Assembly: GCA_963789275.1 (NCBI GenBank)
Contig: CAWBKF010000032.1
Span: 1-64,000, forward strand
Direction: 5' to 3'
From: DAHUYF01 sp963789275
GTDB lineage: Bacteria; Pseudomonadota; Alphaproteobacteria; ATCC43930; CGMCC-115725
DNA: 64,000 nt
Shown: one piece after another, positions 7,960 to 17,604 of the stretch
Numbering within the stretch: position 1 is the first letter of the stretch
How the letters are laid out: every line of letters starts with the position of its first letter
Notes under the pieces: model-generated
What the model saw: the letters and a program-made list of their open reading frames with translations, nothing else
Told to the model about the DNA's origin: nothing
The model's database searches: none
Translations under genes and position numbers: made by a program

Positions 7960-9414
7960 CTAAGCTTCCAGCACCCAGGTGTCCTTGGTGCCGCCGCCCT
8001 GGCTCGAATTGACGACCAACGAGCCGTCGCGCAGCGCAACGCGCGTCAGGCCGCCCGGCACGATGCGAATCTCCTTGCCCACCAGCACGAACGGCCGGAG
8101 ATCGACATGGCGCGGCGCGATGCCGGATTCGACGAAAGTGGGGCAGGTGGAGAGCGCGAGCGTCGGTTGCGCGATGTAGTCGGCGGGCGCGTCGCGCAGC
8201 TTGGCGGCGAAGGCGCCGAGCTGCTCGCGCGTCGCCTGCGGCCCGATCAGCATGCCGTAGCCGCCGGAGCCGCGCGTCTCCTTCACAACGAGCTCGGCGA
8301 GATGCTCCAGCACATAGGCGAGATCCTCTTTTTCGCCGCAGCTATAGGTGCGAACGTTGTTGAGGATTGGCTCCTCGCCGAGATAGAAGCGGATCATCGC
8401 CGGCACATGGCGGTAGATCGCCTTGTCGTCGGCAATGCCGGCGCCGACACCGTTCGCCAGGGTCACATTGCCGGAGCGATAGGCGTTGAACAGGCCCGGC
8501 GTCCCGACTACGGAGTCCGGCCGGAACGTCAAGGGATCGATGAAATCGTCGTCGATGCGGCGATAGATGACGTCGACCCGCTTCGGTCCTTCGGTGGTGC
8601 GCATGTAGACGATGTTGTCGTCGACGAACAGGTCGACGCCCTCGACGATCTCGATGCCCATCTCGTCGGCGAGGAAGGAGTGCTCGTAATAAGCGCTGTT
8701 ATAGGGGCCCGGGGTGAGGAGCGCGACGCGCGGCTCGCCGGTGCAGTTGGGCGGCGCCACCGATTGCAGCGTCTCCAGCAGGTCCTCGGGATAATGCGAC
8801 ACCGAGGCGATGCGATGGCGCGCGAACAGGTCGGGAAAGAGCCGCATCATCGCCTCGCGGTTCTCCAGCATGTAGGAGACGCCCGAAGGAGTGCGGCAAT
8901 TGTCCTCCAGCACGGTGAAGTCGCGCGGGCCCAGCCGCACCAGATCGATGCCGGCGACATGGGTGTAGACGCCTTGCGCCGGCTCGAAATCCTGCATCTC
9001 CGGGCGGAAGCCCTCATTGTGCAGTACCAGATCGGGCGGCACCAGGCCGGCGCGCAGAATCTGGCGGCCGTGATAGACGTCGCGCATGAAGTCATTGAGC
9101 GCGCGCACACGCTGGCGCAGGCCGCGCGACACCAGCTCCCATTCCGCCGCGTCGAGCACCCGCGGGATGATGTCGAAGGGGATGAGGCGCTCGGGATCGC
9201 CGCCTTCGGAATAGACCGCAAAAGTGATGCCGATGCGGCGGAACAGCAGCTCCGCCTCCCGCCGCTTCAGCGCCAGCGCCTCGGCCGGTGTCTCGGCGAT
9301 CCAGCGCTGGATCAGTTCATATTGCGCGCGGCAATTCTCCGCGGTCCCCATCTCGTCGAACGGAAGCACCGCGCTCTTGGTCTCCGTTGCCGTCGGGTTC
9401 ACGATGGCTCCCAT
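7960..9414 (-). CDS. Circularly permuted ATP-grasp type 2 protein
   Basis: A 484-aa protein of the circularly permuted ATP-grasp family (COG2308). Visible family motifs include PFDIIPRVLDAAEW, VLEDNCRTPSGVSYMLENRE and the glycine-rich ETRGSGGYGMLIGP. ATP-grasp enzymes form carboxylate-amine bonds through an acyl-phosphate, so this is the likely ligase of the operon. It is the first gene of the ATP-grasp, alpha-E, transglutaminase, Anbu, GntR unit. The start is uncertain: ATG at 9414 directly abuts GGAGGG, while a GTG at 9402 has better spacing. Confidence 0.9.
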   Translation of the reverse strand: MGAIVNPTATETKSAVLPFDEMGTAENCRAQYELIQRWIAETPAEALALKRREAELLFRRIGITFAVYSEGGDPERLIPFDIIPRVLDAAEWELVSRGLRQRVRALNDFMRDVYHGRQILRAGLVPPDLVLHNEGFRPEMQDFEPAQGVYTHVAGIDLVRLGPRDFTVLEDNCRTPSGVSYMLENREAMMRLFPDLFARHRIASVSHYPEDLLETLQSVAPPNCTGEPRVALLTPGPYNSAYYEHSFLADEMGIEIVEGVDLFVDDNIVYMRTTEGPKRVDVIYRRIDDDFIDPLTFRPDSVVGTPGLFNAYRSGNVTLANGVGAGIADDKAIYRHVPAMIRFYLGEEPILNNVRTYSCGEKEDLAYVLEHLAELVVKETRGSGGYGMLIGPQATREQLGAFAAKLRDAPADYIAQPTLALSTCPTFVESGIAPRHVDLRPFVLVGKEIRIVPGGLTRVALRDGSLVVNSSQGGGTKDTWVLEA

Positions 9415-9688
9415 CCCTCCGCTCGAATGCGCCGCCTCACAGTGCCGGCTGCAAACCCCGGGCCAACCTGCGGGACTGCGACAAAGCGCTTACATGACCT
9501 GGATTTTTTGCGGTGCGACACGCCTTCGCTGCCGGCGCCATCGGCAGCTTGGCGCCGATCGACTGATTAAACAACAGGCAACTTCCCGCCCTTGGCGACA
9601 GGAAATGGCACGTTGCGGCGAGCTGCTTCGCTGGCATGCCCTTTGCGTTGCAGGCAGCAAGTTTGCAGCAGCAGGCGAGTCCTTTGCC
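9415..9688. promoter_or_regulatory. Divergent intergenic region: Anbu operon / response regulator
   Basis: About 270 bp between divergently transcribed genes, expected to hold promoters for both. No clear promoter elements or operators were recognised. Confidence 0.35.
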
Positions 9689-10072
9689 GTGACTCCGAAA
9701 CATGTCCTCGTCGTCGACGACGATCCCGCCATCCTGGAAGTGGTCGAGCGCGCGCTGGCCGCGGCGAATTTTCGCGTCAGCAAGGCGCGCCGCGTCTCGG
9801 TGGCGCGCGACGTGCTGGCGCGGCACACGATCGACCTGGTCATCACCGATGCGCGCATTCCCGGCGAGACCGGGCTGCGTCTTGCGGAGACCGCCAAGGA
9901 GCTCGGCATTGCATGGATCGTGATGAGCGGCGACCCCGAATGGGCGGCCGAGCACGGCATGGATCCGGAGCAGTATCTCGCCAAGCCCTTCGATTTACGC
10001 CGGTTGCTGCAGCTCGTTCACACCTCGCTTCATACCGGCAGTCACATGGCCGAGGTCGAACCCGATAGCTAG
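9689..10072 (+). CDS. Single-domain response regulator (CheY-like)
   Basis: A 127-aa receiver domain with no output domain. The acidic pocket is DDD near residue 10 (VLVVDDDPAILEVV), the phospho-acceptor Asp is in LVITDARIPGE, the Ser is in IVMSGD and the Lys is in YLAKPFDL. I chose the GTG at 9689 with a GGCGAG site upstream; an ATG at 9605 would add 28 residues of no clear homology. No histidine kinase is in the window. It may act as a phosphorelay shuttle. Confidence 0.8.
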   Translation: MTPKHVLVVDDDPAILEVVERALAAANFRVSKARRVSVARDVLARHTIDLVITDARIPGETGLRLAETAKELGIAWIVMSGDPEWAAEHGMDPEQYLAKPFDLRRLLQLVHTSLHTGSHMAEVEPDS

Positions 10073-10153
10073 GTCCAGCGGTTCGGCCCTTGCGCTCCCG
10101 GCGGCTCTTGCCCTACATTTGTTGCAACGCAACATGGTCGGGGTGGAGCCTTC

Positions 10154-10351
10154 ATGTCGGCTGCAACGCGCGTCGTCTATGTCGGTCCGGAGGCGGTTTT
10201 CCACGGTTTGGAGGGCCAGTTGATAATGACGGAGGACCGCGCCAGCGGCGTGCCGCGCTTGTTGTTTCAGCCGGAATGCGCCGGCATCATGGCCGTACCC
10301 TGCGAGCCGGAGCATGTCCGAGCGGTCGAACAACCGGCAATGAGCGGCTAA
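10154..10351 (+). CDS. Small hypothetical protein
   Basis: A 65-aa open frame with a plausible ribosome binding site (GGTGGAG) before its ATG and GC3-rich codons. No family recognised. It contains no membrane segment. It stands between the response regulator and cbpA, all on the same strand. It could be chance coding; conservation in relatives would decide. Confidence 0.4.
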   Translation: MSAATRVVYVGPEAVFHGLEGQLIMTEDRASGVPRLLFQPECAGIMAVPCEPEHVRAVEQPAMSG

Positions 10352-10547
10352 GCGCGTAGCCTTGCCAAGGTAACGTCGTCGTGCCGCGGCATTTGCCCAT
10401 AAATTGGGCAAATGCCGACAACCGTGATTGCTTTGTCAGCTACGATGCTGCCTGATCCCTGATCTTCTACCGGCACTCGCCCCCGCCGCCGGCTTGGCAG
10501 CGGACAAGCCTACCCCTATATGGCGGGGACCACGATCCGGTCATGCC

Positions 10548-11474
10548 ATGGCTGCGCGCAATCCTTACGAAGTGCTGGGTATCAAGAAGGAGGCGAGCGA
10601 GAGCGAGATCCGCGCCGCCTACCGCAAGCTCGCCAAGAAGCACCATCCCGATCTCAATCCCGGCAACAAGGAAGCCGAAGCGCGGTTCAAAGAGATCGCC
10701 GCCGCCAACGATTTGCTCTCCGACAAGGAGAAGCGCGCGCGCTTCGACCGCGGCGAGATCGATGCCACCGGCGCCGAGCGGCCGGAGCAGGCTTATTCGC
10801 GCTATCGCGGCTTTGCCGAGGGCGCGCCGGGCGAGCGCTACGAGTACCATGCCGCCGAGGGCATGGCGCCGGAGGATCTCGACGACCTCTTCGCCATGTT
10901 CGGCCGCGGCGCGCGCGGCGGCGGTGGCACAATCCGCATGCGTGGCGCCGATCTGCCTTTCGCGCTGACGATCGATTTCCTTACCGCCATCAACGGTGCG
11001 CGCCAGCGGCTCTCGCTGGCGCCCGACCGCAGCCTCGAGGTGACCATTCCGGCCGGCGTGCGCGACGGGCAGATCCTGCGCCTCCAGGGGCAGGGCGCAC
11101 CCGGCCTCAATGGCGGGCCGCCGGGCGATGCGTTGATCGAAATACACGTGGCGCCGCATCCCTTTTTCCGCCGAGAAGGCGACGACGTCCATCTCGAGCT
11201 GCCGGTGACTTTGGCCGAGGCGGTGCTGGGCGGGAAGGTGACGGTGCCGACAGCCTCGGGCGCGGTCAGCATGACCATCCCCGCCAATGCCAATACCGGG
11301 CAGGTGCTGCGGCTCAAGGGCAAGGGCGCACCGCGTCCCGACGGCACGCAGGGCGACCAATATGTCAGCCTGAAGGTGATACTGCCGGAAGGCGGCGATG
11401 CGGAGCTAGCGCGCTTCCTGCGCGATTGGGCGCCCAAGCATCCCTATGATCCGCGGCGGGGGATGACGCCATGA
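10548..11474 (+). CDS. cbpA: DnaJ-class co-chaperone CbpA
   Basis: A 308-aa class B Hsp40. The J domain is at residues 5-70 with the HPD motif at 33-35 (KKHHPDLNPG), which stimulates the DnaK ATPase. A glycine-rich linker with RGARGGGG follows, then two C-terminal substrate-binding beta domains; the Cys-rich zinc finger of DnaJ is absent. The next gene is a CbpM-like modulator overlapping by 4 bp (ATGA), as in known cbpAM operons. The ATG at 10548 begins the J domain. Confidence 0.92.
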   Translation: MAARNPYEVLGIKKEASESEIRAAYRKLAKKHHPDLNPGNKEAEARFKEIAAANDLLSDKEKRARFDRGEIDATGAERPEQAYSRYRGFAEGAPGERYEYHAAEGMAPEDLDDLFAMFGRGARGGGGTIRMRGADLPFALTIDFLTAINGARQRLSLAPDRSLEVTIPAGVRDGQILRLQGQGAPGLNGGPPGDALIEIHVAPHPFFRREGDDVHLELPVTLAEAVLGGKVTVPTASGAVSMTIPANANTGQVLRLKGKGAPRPDGTQGDQYVSLKVILPEGGDAELARFLRDWAPKHPYDPRRGMTP

Positions 11475-11812
11475 TCAGCTTTGAAGCGGTGCTCCGTCTC
11501 ATCGGCGGCCTTGGGGATGAGGAGCTGCGGCGGTGGATCGCCGAGGCCTGGGTGCGTCCGGAAAGCCACGCCGAGGGCTATGTCTTTCACGAGGTCGACG
11601 TGGCCCGGGTGCGGCTGATCTACGAGCTGCGCTACGATCTCGCCATCGATGAGGAGGCGTTGCCGGTGGTGCTGCACCTCCTCGATCAGGTCTATGCCCT
11701 GCGCCGCCGCTTGCGCCATCTGCACGAGGTCATCGCCACCCAACCGGATGAGGTGCGCGCGGCGCTCCTGGATCGGCTCGGTCCCGGCAAGTCTCCGCTC
11801 GACGACGCCTGA
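11471..11812 (+). CDS. cbpM: Chaperone modulator CbpM-like protein
   Basis: A 113-aa MerR_2-type helical protein. CbpM binds the J domain of CbpA and blocks its stimulation of DnaK. The pattern is weakly conserved (a WVRPE motif and VARVRLIYELRYDLAIDEEALPVVLHLLDQVY), but size and the 4-bp overlap with cbpA make the assignment firm. Confidence 0.85.
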   Translation: MISFEAVLRLIGGLGDEELRRWIAEAWVRPESHAEGYVFHEVDVARVRLIYELRYDLAIDEEALPVVLHLLDQVYALRRRLRHLHEVIATQPDEVRAALLDRLGPGKSPLDDA

Positions 11813-11901
11813 TCGTTGTGCGCGCCGGGGCAATGGCGTAGCTTCGAGCGCGCAGAAAAAGCGGCGCGTGCAGCGGCCGCGGGCCTTTCGGGGAGGATCA
11901 C

Positions 11902-13098
11902 ATGCGTCCGGGATTGCTTGCCGCGTCATGCGCCGTTTTGGCTTTCGCGGCGGGCGCCGCCGCGGCCGAGACCGCGCCGGTCAAGATCGGCGTGCTCAGC
12001 GACATGTCCTCGCTCTATGCCGACATCACCGGCGAGGGCACCGGCGTCGCGGCGCGCATGGCGATCGAGGATTTCGGTCCCGTGCTCGGCCAGCCGGTGC
12101 AGGTGATCACCGGCGATCACCAGAACAAGGCGGATGTCGCCTCGGCCATCGTCCGGCAATGGTACGACACCGACGGCGTCGACATGGTCACCGATGGCGG
12201 CTCGTCGGCGGTGGCGCTGGCGGTCGAAGAAGTATCGCGCGAGAAGAAGAAGCTGGTGCTGTTCTCGGGGCCGGCAAGCTCGGACATAACCGGGCCGAAA
12301 TGCTCGCCCTACGCCGCGCATTGGACCTATGACACCTACGCGCTCGCCCATGTCACCGGGGGCGCGATCGTCAAATCCGGCGGCGCCAGCTGGTTCTTTG
12401 TCGGCGCCGACTATGCCTTCGGCCATGCCTTGGAGCGCGATACGGCGGCGGTGATCGAGCAGGCCGGCGGCCGGGTGCTGGGCGCGGTCTATGCGCCGAT
12501 CAACACCGCCGATTTCTCCTCCTTCCTGCTGCAGGCGCAGGCCTCCAAGGCGAAGATCATCGGCCTCGCCAATGCCGGCGGCGACACGATCAACTCGATC
12601 AAGCAGGGCGCCGAATTCGGCATCACCGAGGGCGGCCAGAAATTCGCAGCCCTGCTGATGTTCATCACCGATGTCCACAGCCTCGGCCTCAAGACCGCGC
12701 AAGGCCTGCAATTCACCTCCGCCTTCTATTGGGATCAGAACGATGCGACGCGCGCCTTCTCGAAGCGCTTCTTCGAGCGCGTCCATCACATGCCGACGAT
12801 GGTGCAGGCCGGTGTCTACAGCGCGACGCATCACTATCTCCAGGCAGTGCAGGCCCTCGGCAGCAAGGAGCCGCTGGCGGTGATGGAGAAGATGCGGTCG
12901 ACGCCGATCAACGACTTCATGACGCATAACGGCACGCTGCGCATCGACGGCCGCGTCGTCCGCGACATGTACCTGCTCGAGGTCAAGAAGCCGGCGGAAT
13001 CGAAGGCGCCCTGGGATTACGTCAAGATCGCCGAGACCGTGCCGGGCGAGCAGGCCTACCGCCCGCTCGACCAGGGCGGCTGCCCGCTGGTCAAATGA
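11902..13098 (+). CDS. Branched-chain amino acid-type ABC substrate-binding protein
   Basis: A 398-aa periplasmic binding protein of the Leu/Ile/Val type (Peripla_BP_6). It has a Sec signal peptide (MRPGLLAASCAVLAFAAGAAAAE), then VKIGVLSDMSSLYADITGEGT, the family's typical opening. The ligand may be an amino acid, a urea or an aromatic acid. No permease or ATPase genes are adjacent, so it is an orphan that must use a transporter elsewhere or serve a sensor. The next gene overlaps its stop codon by 4 bp. Confidence 0.9.
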   Translation: MRPGLLAASCAVLAFAAGAAAAETAPVKIGVLSDMSSLYADITGEGTGVAARMAIEDFGPVLGQPVQVITGDHQNKADVASAIVRQWYDTDGVDMVTDGGSSAVALAVEEVSREKKKLVLFSGPASSDITGPKCSPYAAHWTYDTYALAHVTGGAIVKSGGASWFFVGADYAFGHALERDTAAVIEQAGGRVLGAVYAPINTADFSSFLLQAQASKAKIIGLANAGGDTINSIKQGAEFGITEGGQKFAALLMFITDVHSLGLKTAQGLQFTSAFYWDQNDATRAFSKRFFERVHHMPTMVQAGVYSATHHYLQAVQALGSKEPLAVMEKMRSTPINDFMTHNGTLRIDGRVVRDMYLLEVKKPAESKAPWDYVKIAETVPGEQAYRPLDQGGCPLVK

Positions 13099-13566
13099 GC
13101 GGCTCGGTCATGATCGTCGGCCTCCTCCTGCACATCCTCGCCGCGGTGATATGGGTCGGCGGCATGTTCTTCGCCCATCAGATGCTGCGGCCGGCGGCGG
13201 GGAAGCTCGATCCGGCGCAGCGCCTGCCGCTGTGGCGCCGCGTCTTCGAGCGCTTCTTTCCCTGGGTCTGGGCGTCCATCGCGGCGCTGCTGCTCAGCGG
13301 CTACGGCATGGTGATCTGGGGCTTCGGCGGCTTCGCCCATATCGGACTCCATGTGCATATCATGCAGGCGATCGGCATCGTCATGATCCTCGCCTTCGGG
13401 CATCTCTATTTCTCGCCCTGGGCGCGCTTCCGCCGCGCCGTCGATGCCGGCGATCTCGCCGCAGCGGCGGCGGCAGCTCGATCGCATCCGCCGCATCGTC
13501 ACTCTCAACCTTGTGCTCGGACTGGTCGTCGTCGTCATCGGCGCCACCGGGCGTTACTGGGGATAG
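13095..13566 (+). CDS. CopD-like integral membrane protein, frameshifted
   Basis: A four-helix membrane protein of the CopD/DUF2269-like kind. The first frame gives MSGSVMIVGLLLHILAAVIWVG through WARFRRAVDAGDLAAA. After a +1 shift near 13471 in a GCG-repeat the last helix reads LDRIRRIVTLNLVLGLVVVV and ends at a TAG at 13564-13566. Conserved His and Trp residues (LLHILAAVIWVGGMFFAH) suggest haem or copper binding. The natural length would be about 157 aa. The shift is probably a sequence error. Confidence 0.7.
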
Positions 13567-13572
13567 CGCATC

Positions 13573-14270
13573 ATGCTCGACCTCTATGATCTCGCCGGCG
13601 CCGAGGAGGATCGGCGCTTCAGCCCCTATTGCTGGCGGACGCGGCATGGCGCTGGCGCATAAGGATCTGCCGGTACGGACGATCCCATGGCGCTTCACCG
13701 AAAAGGAGCGCCTGGCGCCGTCGGGGCAGGGACGCGTGCCGGTACTCGTCGATAGCGGCCGCTGGGTTGCCGATTCCTGGGCGATCGCCGACGTATCTCG
13801 AGGACGCCTATCCCGACCGGCCCTCGCTATTCGGCGGCGGCGCCGGCCGCGCGCTCAGCCGCTTCTATGGCCATTGGGCCGACAGCGTGCTGCAGCCCGG
13901 TCTCATCCGCTTCAGCCTGCTCGACATCTGGCGGCATGTGGCGCCGCAGGACCGGGAGTATTTCCGCCGCTCGCGCGAGCAGCGCTTCGGCACCACCCTG
14001 GAAGCAGTTGTCGCCGACCGCGACCAGCGCCTCGACGGGTTCCGACAGAGCCTGACGCCACTGCGCCTCACCCTGCAGACGCAGGCGTTTCTCGGCGGCG
14101 AGCAACCGCTTTTCGCCGACTACATCGTCTTCGGCGGCTTTCAATGGGCGCGCTGCATCAGCGACTATGCGCTGCTCACCTCCGACGATCCCGTCGCGGC
14201 ATGGCGCCAGCGCATGCTCGGCCTATTCGACGGGCTCGCCGCCAAGGCCAAGGGCTATCCCGTCGGCTGA
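13573..14270 (+). CDS. Glutathione S-transferase family protein, frameshifted twice
   Basis: A GST-like protein of about 232 aa if two +1 shifts are repaired. Frame one gives the thioredoxin-fold start MLDLYDLAGAEEDRRFSPYCWRTR. After an extra base near 13645 the second frame gives MALAHKDLPVRTIPWRF and VPVLVDSGRWVADSWAIAD. After another near 13793 the third frame gives YLEDAYPDRPSLFGG and the helical C-terminal domain. The substrate is unknown. It follows the CopD-like gene by 6 bp. Confidence 0.7.
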
Positions 14271-14277
14271 GGGGCGC

Positions 14278-15124
14278 TCAGCGCGGCTCGAGGGCGGGGC
14301 TGCCGCTGCCTTGCACCGAAGCGGTGGCGGCGGGATAGGGCGGCGCGCTGTCCGTGGCGCCGGCCCAGAAGGCTGTCGCCGCGGCAGGCGGCGCCGTCAT
14401 TGACCCGCAGGGCGTCGATGAAGCCCAGGATGCAGCTGCCGTAAAGCTTGCCGAATTGCGGCGTCGAGGCCGCCCAATGGCTGGTCAGCAGCGCCGGCTG
14501 GTCGATGACGACGAAAGGCAGCTGGCGCGCGGCGAGGATGGCACGCGTGCGCTCACCGCGCCCGCCGGGATCGAAATCGTCGCCGTGGAAGAAGAACGTC
14601 ATGACCCGGGCATGCCGGACCCGCTCGAGCAGCGGATAGAGCTTTGTCGCGTTGTTGCGCCAGCTTTCGTAGTACTCGGAGAAGCTGCCATAGGCGGCGG
14701 GGGCGGTGACCACCACCGCATCGACCTCATCGCTCGCATCCGCCGCCATGAGCGCGAGGAAGCCGCCGAAGGACTGGCCGGTGAGCACCACCTGGTGATA
14801 GCCGCGCAGCTTCAGCTGGTGGATCTCCTCGACCAGCCCCTTGGCCGAATGGGCGAGCGTGTCGGCGCTGCGCAAGCGGTTGAAGCGGAAGGTGTCCCAG
14901 CCGCCCTCGCGCAGCAGGGCCATGTAGGGCGGGGTTGGCGCTGTCGAATCCTCGGATTCGACGGAGCGACCGTGGCTCCAGATAACGGCGCCGGCGGCCT
15001 TGGCTGGGCCCAGCGCCGGGTGATTGGCATCGGCGGGATCGAGCCAGAGGGCATCATGGGCGGTGGCCGGACCGCACAACGGCAGGACGGCGACGACGCC
15101 GAGGAGAAATCTGCGAAGGTTCAT
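14278..15124 (-). CDS. Alpha/beta hydrolase, exported; C-terminal frameshift
   Basis: An alpha/beta-hydrolase with a signal peptide (MNLRRFLLGVVAVLPLCGPATAH) and the nucleophile elbow GQSFGG; the acid may be in FFHGDDFDPGG and the His in ALLTSHWAAST. As sequenced, the frame runs on to 14255 and overlaps the convergent GST gene. Adding back one +1 shift near 14374 gives a natural end GDAFWAGATDSAPPYPAAT and a stop at 14278-14280 without overlap, so a frameshift is likely. The start is the ATG before NLRRF; another ATG lies 7 codons upstream. Substrate unknown. Confidence 0.72.
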
Positions 15125-15366
15125 CGTTGGTCTTTCATACGCCAAGACTGCTGTAGGATTCGATAGGAATTCCTAAGAAAAAGTTTCCATGGAATCTGGC
15201 ATGTCAGCGATAATCGCCAAAACGGGCAGCGGCTTCGTCCTCTTGTTCTACTTAAGGTGTTTTGGCAGCACCAACATTATGTGCCGTGCGCGGTACGATA
15301 GCGTGAAGCGCGGGCAGGGAAGGGGAATGAGGAATAGCAACTCGGGGTTTTGCCGCGATTTCGGGG

Positions 15367-15632
15367 ATGCCGTTCTTACTTTCGCTCGGCGCCTGCGACA
15401 CGGCGCCGCAGGCGCGAGTCGAAGCAGCCGCGCCGCTGGCGCCAGGCAAGATCCGGACCTCTCTCTACCGCAAGCCTGCTCTCTTATTCGAGATTCGACG
15501 GTGCGTGGCGCCCGGCGCGAGGATTTTTGTCCGAGTGGAGGAGCAGCCTTTACGGGGCCGGAGGGGCTGATATCGGCAGGGAAGAACCTTCACCGCAACC
15601 GCATCGGCACGCTGGAGCCGATGGCGGGCTAA
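15367..15632 (+). pseudogene. Possible small lipoprotein, frame interrupted
   Basis: A short frame starting MPFLLSLGACDTAPQ has a lipobox-like LGAC followed by an Ala/Pro-rich stretch and KIRTSLYRKPALLFEIRRCVAPGARIFVRVEE. The frame stops at 15570, but the overlapping frame continues as GPEGLISAGKNLHRNRIGTLEPMAG to 15632. The signal region is very short, so the true start may lie upstream in another frame. Support is weak: no family was recognised. Confidence 0.3.
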
Positions 15633-15743
15633 GCAGGGAATCCGGCCGTCGCTGGCGGGGCAGCGGCAGTCGCGCAGCCAAGCCACCCGCCGGCGGCGAT
15701 CAGCGCGCGCCAGCGCGGTCGATGACGAGCCGAGGAAACGCGC

Positions 15744-15875
15744 TCACGCGCGCAGGGTCATCAGCACCAGCGAGGCGATAACGACACCGGCAAACTGTGC
15801 GCCGGCGGTGATCTGGCCAAGCATGAGTCCGCAGACTGTGCTGGCGAGGGTGACGGCACCAAACAACGCGCTCAT
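15744..15875 (-). CDS. Small membrane protein (43 aa)
   Basis: A 43-residue hydrophobic protein beginning MSALFGAVTLASTVCGLM and ending VVIASLVLMTLRA, with two short hydrophobic stretches joined by a polar turn. A strong ribosome binding site (AAGGAGG) lies 8 bp before the ATG, which is the main reason to believe it. No family recognised. It stands alone between a possible lipoprotein and the MocA-type gene. Confidence 0.5.
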   Translation of the reverse strand: MSALFGAVTLASTVCGLMLGQITAGAQFAGVVIASLVLMTLRA

Positions 15876-15960
15876 GGACAGGGCCTCCTTCGGGGCGTCG
15901 GGTCTAATTCCCGGCGCGTTTTCCCGACAACGCGGCCACCCCACGATTTATTCCGGTATT

Positions 15961-17604
15961 TTAGGCGTCGATCTTGACCGTCGCGGCCAGCTTGGCCAGC
16001 GCCTGCGGCGTATCGATGTCGGTGAGCACGGCATCGTTCTCCATCTCGACCTCGGCTACCAGCTCGGGGTGGGCGGCGATGAGGTCGCGGGCGCCAATAT
16101 CGCCGGAAACCGCCGCCAGCTCGGCGAAGAGCCGTTTGCCCAGCAGCACGGGATTGCCGCGCTTGCCGCGGCGGGTGGGGATGCACAGGACCCGTCCCTC
16201 GACCGGGTTGAAGGCGCCGATCAGGCGGTCGAGCATTTGAGCGGTAACCATGGGCATGTCGCCGAGGCAAATGACGGCGCCGTCCACGGTATCGGGCAGG
16301 GATGCGAGCCCGCGCTTTACCGAGGTGGACAGGCCCTGGGCATAGTCGGGGTTGTGGACGAAGCGTGCCTCGAGCCCGGCCAATGCCGCCTCGACCTTCT
16401 CCCGCTGATGGCCGGTAACCACGACCAGCGGGCTTGCCTGCGAGGCGGCGACCGCTTCGGCGACGTGGCGCACCATCGGCTTGCCGTCGATGCCGATGAG
16501 CAGCTTGTTGAGTGTGCCCATGCGCCGCGACTGACCCGCCGCGAGCACCAATCCCGCGATTCGCGGAGCATGCGGCGCGTGCTTTGCCGCTTCGGCCGCC
16601 ACCTTGGCACGCGGCAGCGGCCGGGTCGGGATGTCGGCGAGCAGTCCCCCCACCCCCATACGCATGATCTCGCCGGGCCCGACCGGAAGCGCCGCCAGCA
16701 GGCGCTGCAGCACCCAATCGAAGCCGTTGACCTTGGGCGAGCGGGCACAACCCGGCAGCCCCAGCACCGGCACAGCGCCCTGACGGCCCATCAGCATGAG
16801 ATTGCCGGGATCCACCGGCATGCCGAAATGCTCGATGACGCCGCCCGCCGCGATGATCGCGGCGGGGATGACGTCGCGGCGGTCGACGATGGCGGAGGCG
16901 CCGGCGATGAGCACCAGCTCGGCGCCGGCCGCGATGGCGGCGGCGATCTCCGGCGCCAGCGTTGTGACGCTATGCTCGCAACGCCGCTCGAGCAGGAGCG
17001 TGCTGCCGAGCGCCACCAGCCGGTCGCGCGTCGCCCCGACCGTCTTGTCGAGGGTGGTCTCCTTGAGGCCGGCAAGCCGCGTCTGGATCAGCGCTACGCG
17101 CTTTTCCTGAAACGGTGCCACGGCGATGAGCGGGCCACCGGACGCCGCCGCCTCCAGGCAATCGGTCACCGATTGGCGCCGCACGGCGAAAGGGATCACC
17201 TTGACGGTCGCCACCATCTGCTTCGGCGCGACCACGGCATAGGGCTCGATGGTGGCCAGCGTGATGGTCTCGTCGACAAGGTTGAAGCTGTCGATCCGCG
17301 CGCGATCGAAGACAACCAATCCCGCAGCCTGCGCGAAGAGGTTGACGCGACCCGTGAACGGTGCGGCGACGCCGATGTTACGGCCGGCGAGCGGCCCGGC
17401 GAGCTCGGCGGCGGCGGTATTCTCGTCGATGTCGCCGGGCTCGAGCCGGGCGGCGACGACGGTGAGGCGTCCGGCAGCCTTGAGCGCTGCGATGTCCTCG
17501 GCGCTGAGCACGCGGCCCTTGCGCAAGCTGCGCTCGCCGGCCTTGAGCGAATGAGCAAGCACCGCGCCGACCGCCTCGTCGACGGGGAGCTCGCCGAATT
17601 TCAT
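15961..17604 (-). CDS. Molybdopterin-binding / MocA-type cytidylyltransferase fusion
   Basis: A 547-aa two-domain protein. Residues 1 to about 340 form a MoeA/MogA-like molybdopterin-binding domain (MKFGELPVDEAVGAVLAHSL, LVLIAGASAIVDRRDVIPAA). Residues about 350-547 form a MobA/MocA-like nucleotidyltransferase (LVLAAGQSRRMG, ICLGDMPMVTAQMLDRLI, GNPVLLG). MocA makes the cytidine dinucleotide form of molybdenum cofactor used by xanthine-dehydrogenase-family enzymes. The ATG overlaps the stop of the XdhC gene. It is the last gene of the cofactor-maturation block. Confidence 0.9.
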   Translation of the reverse strand: MKFGELPVDEAVGAVLAHSLKAGERSLRKGRVLSAEDIAALKAAGRLTVVAARLEPGDIDENTAAAELAGPLAGRNIGVAAPFTGRVNLFAQAAGLVVFDRARIDSFNLVDETITLATIEPYAVVAPKQMVATVKVIPFAVRRQSVTDCLEAAASGGPLIAVAPFQEKRVALIQTRLAGLKETTLDKTVGATRDRLVALGSTLLLERRCEHSVTTLAPEIAAAIAAGAELVLIAGASAIVDRRDVIPAAIIAAGGVIEHFGMPVDPGNLMLMGRQGAVPVLGLPGCARSPKVNGFDWVLQRLLAALPVGPGEIMRMGVGGLLADIPTRPLPRAKVAAEAAKHAPHAPRIAGLVLAAGQSRRMGTLNKLLIGIDGKPMVRHVAEAVAASQASPLVVVTGHQREKVEAALAGLEARFVHNPDYAQGLSTSVKRGLASLPDTVDGAVICLGDMPMVTAQMLDRLIGAFNPVEGRVLCIPTRRGKRGNPVLLGKRLFAELAAVSGDIGARDLIAAHPELVAEVEMENDAVLTDIDTPQALAKLAATVKIDA

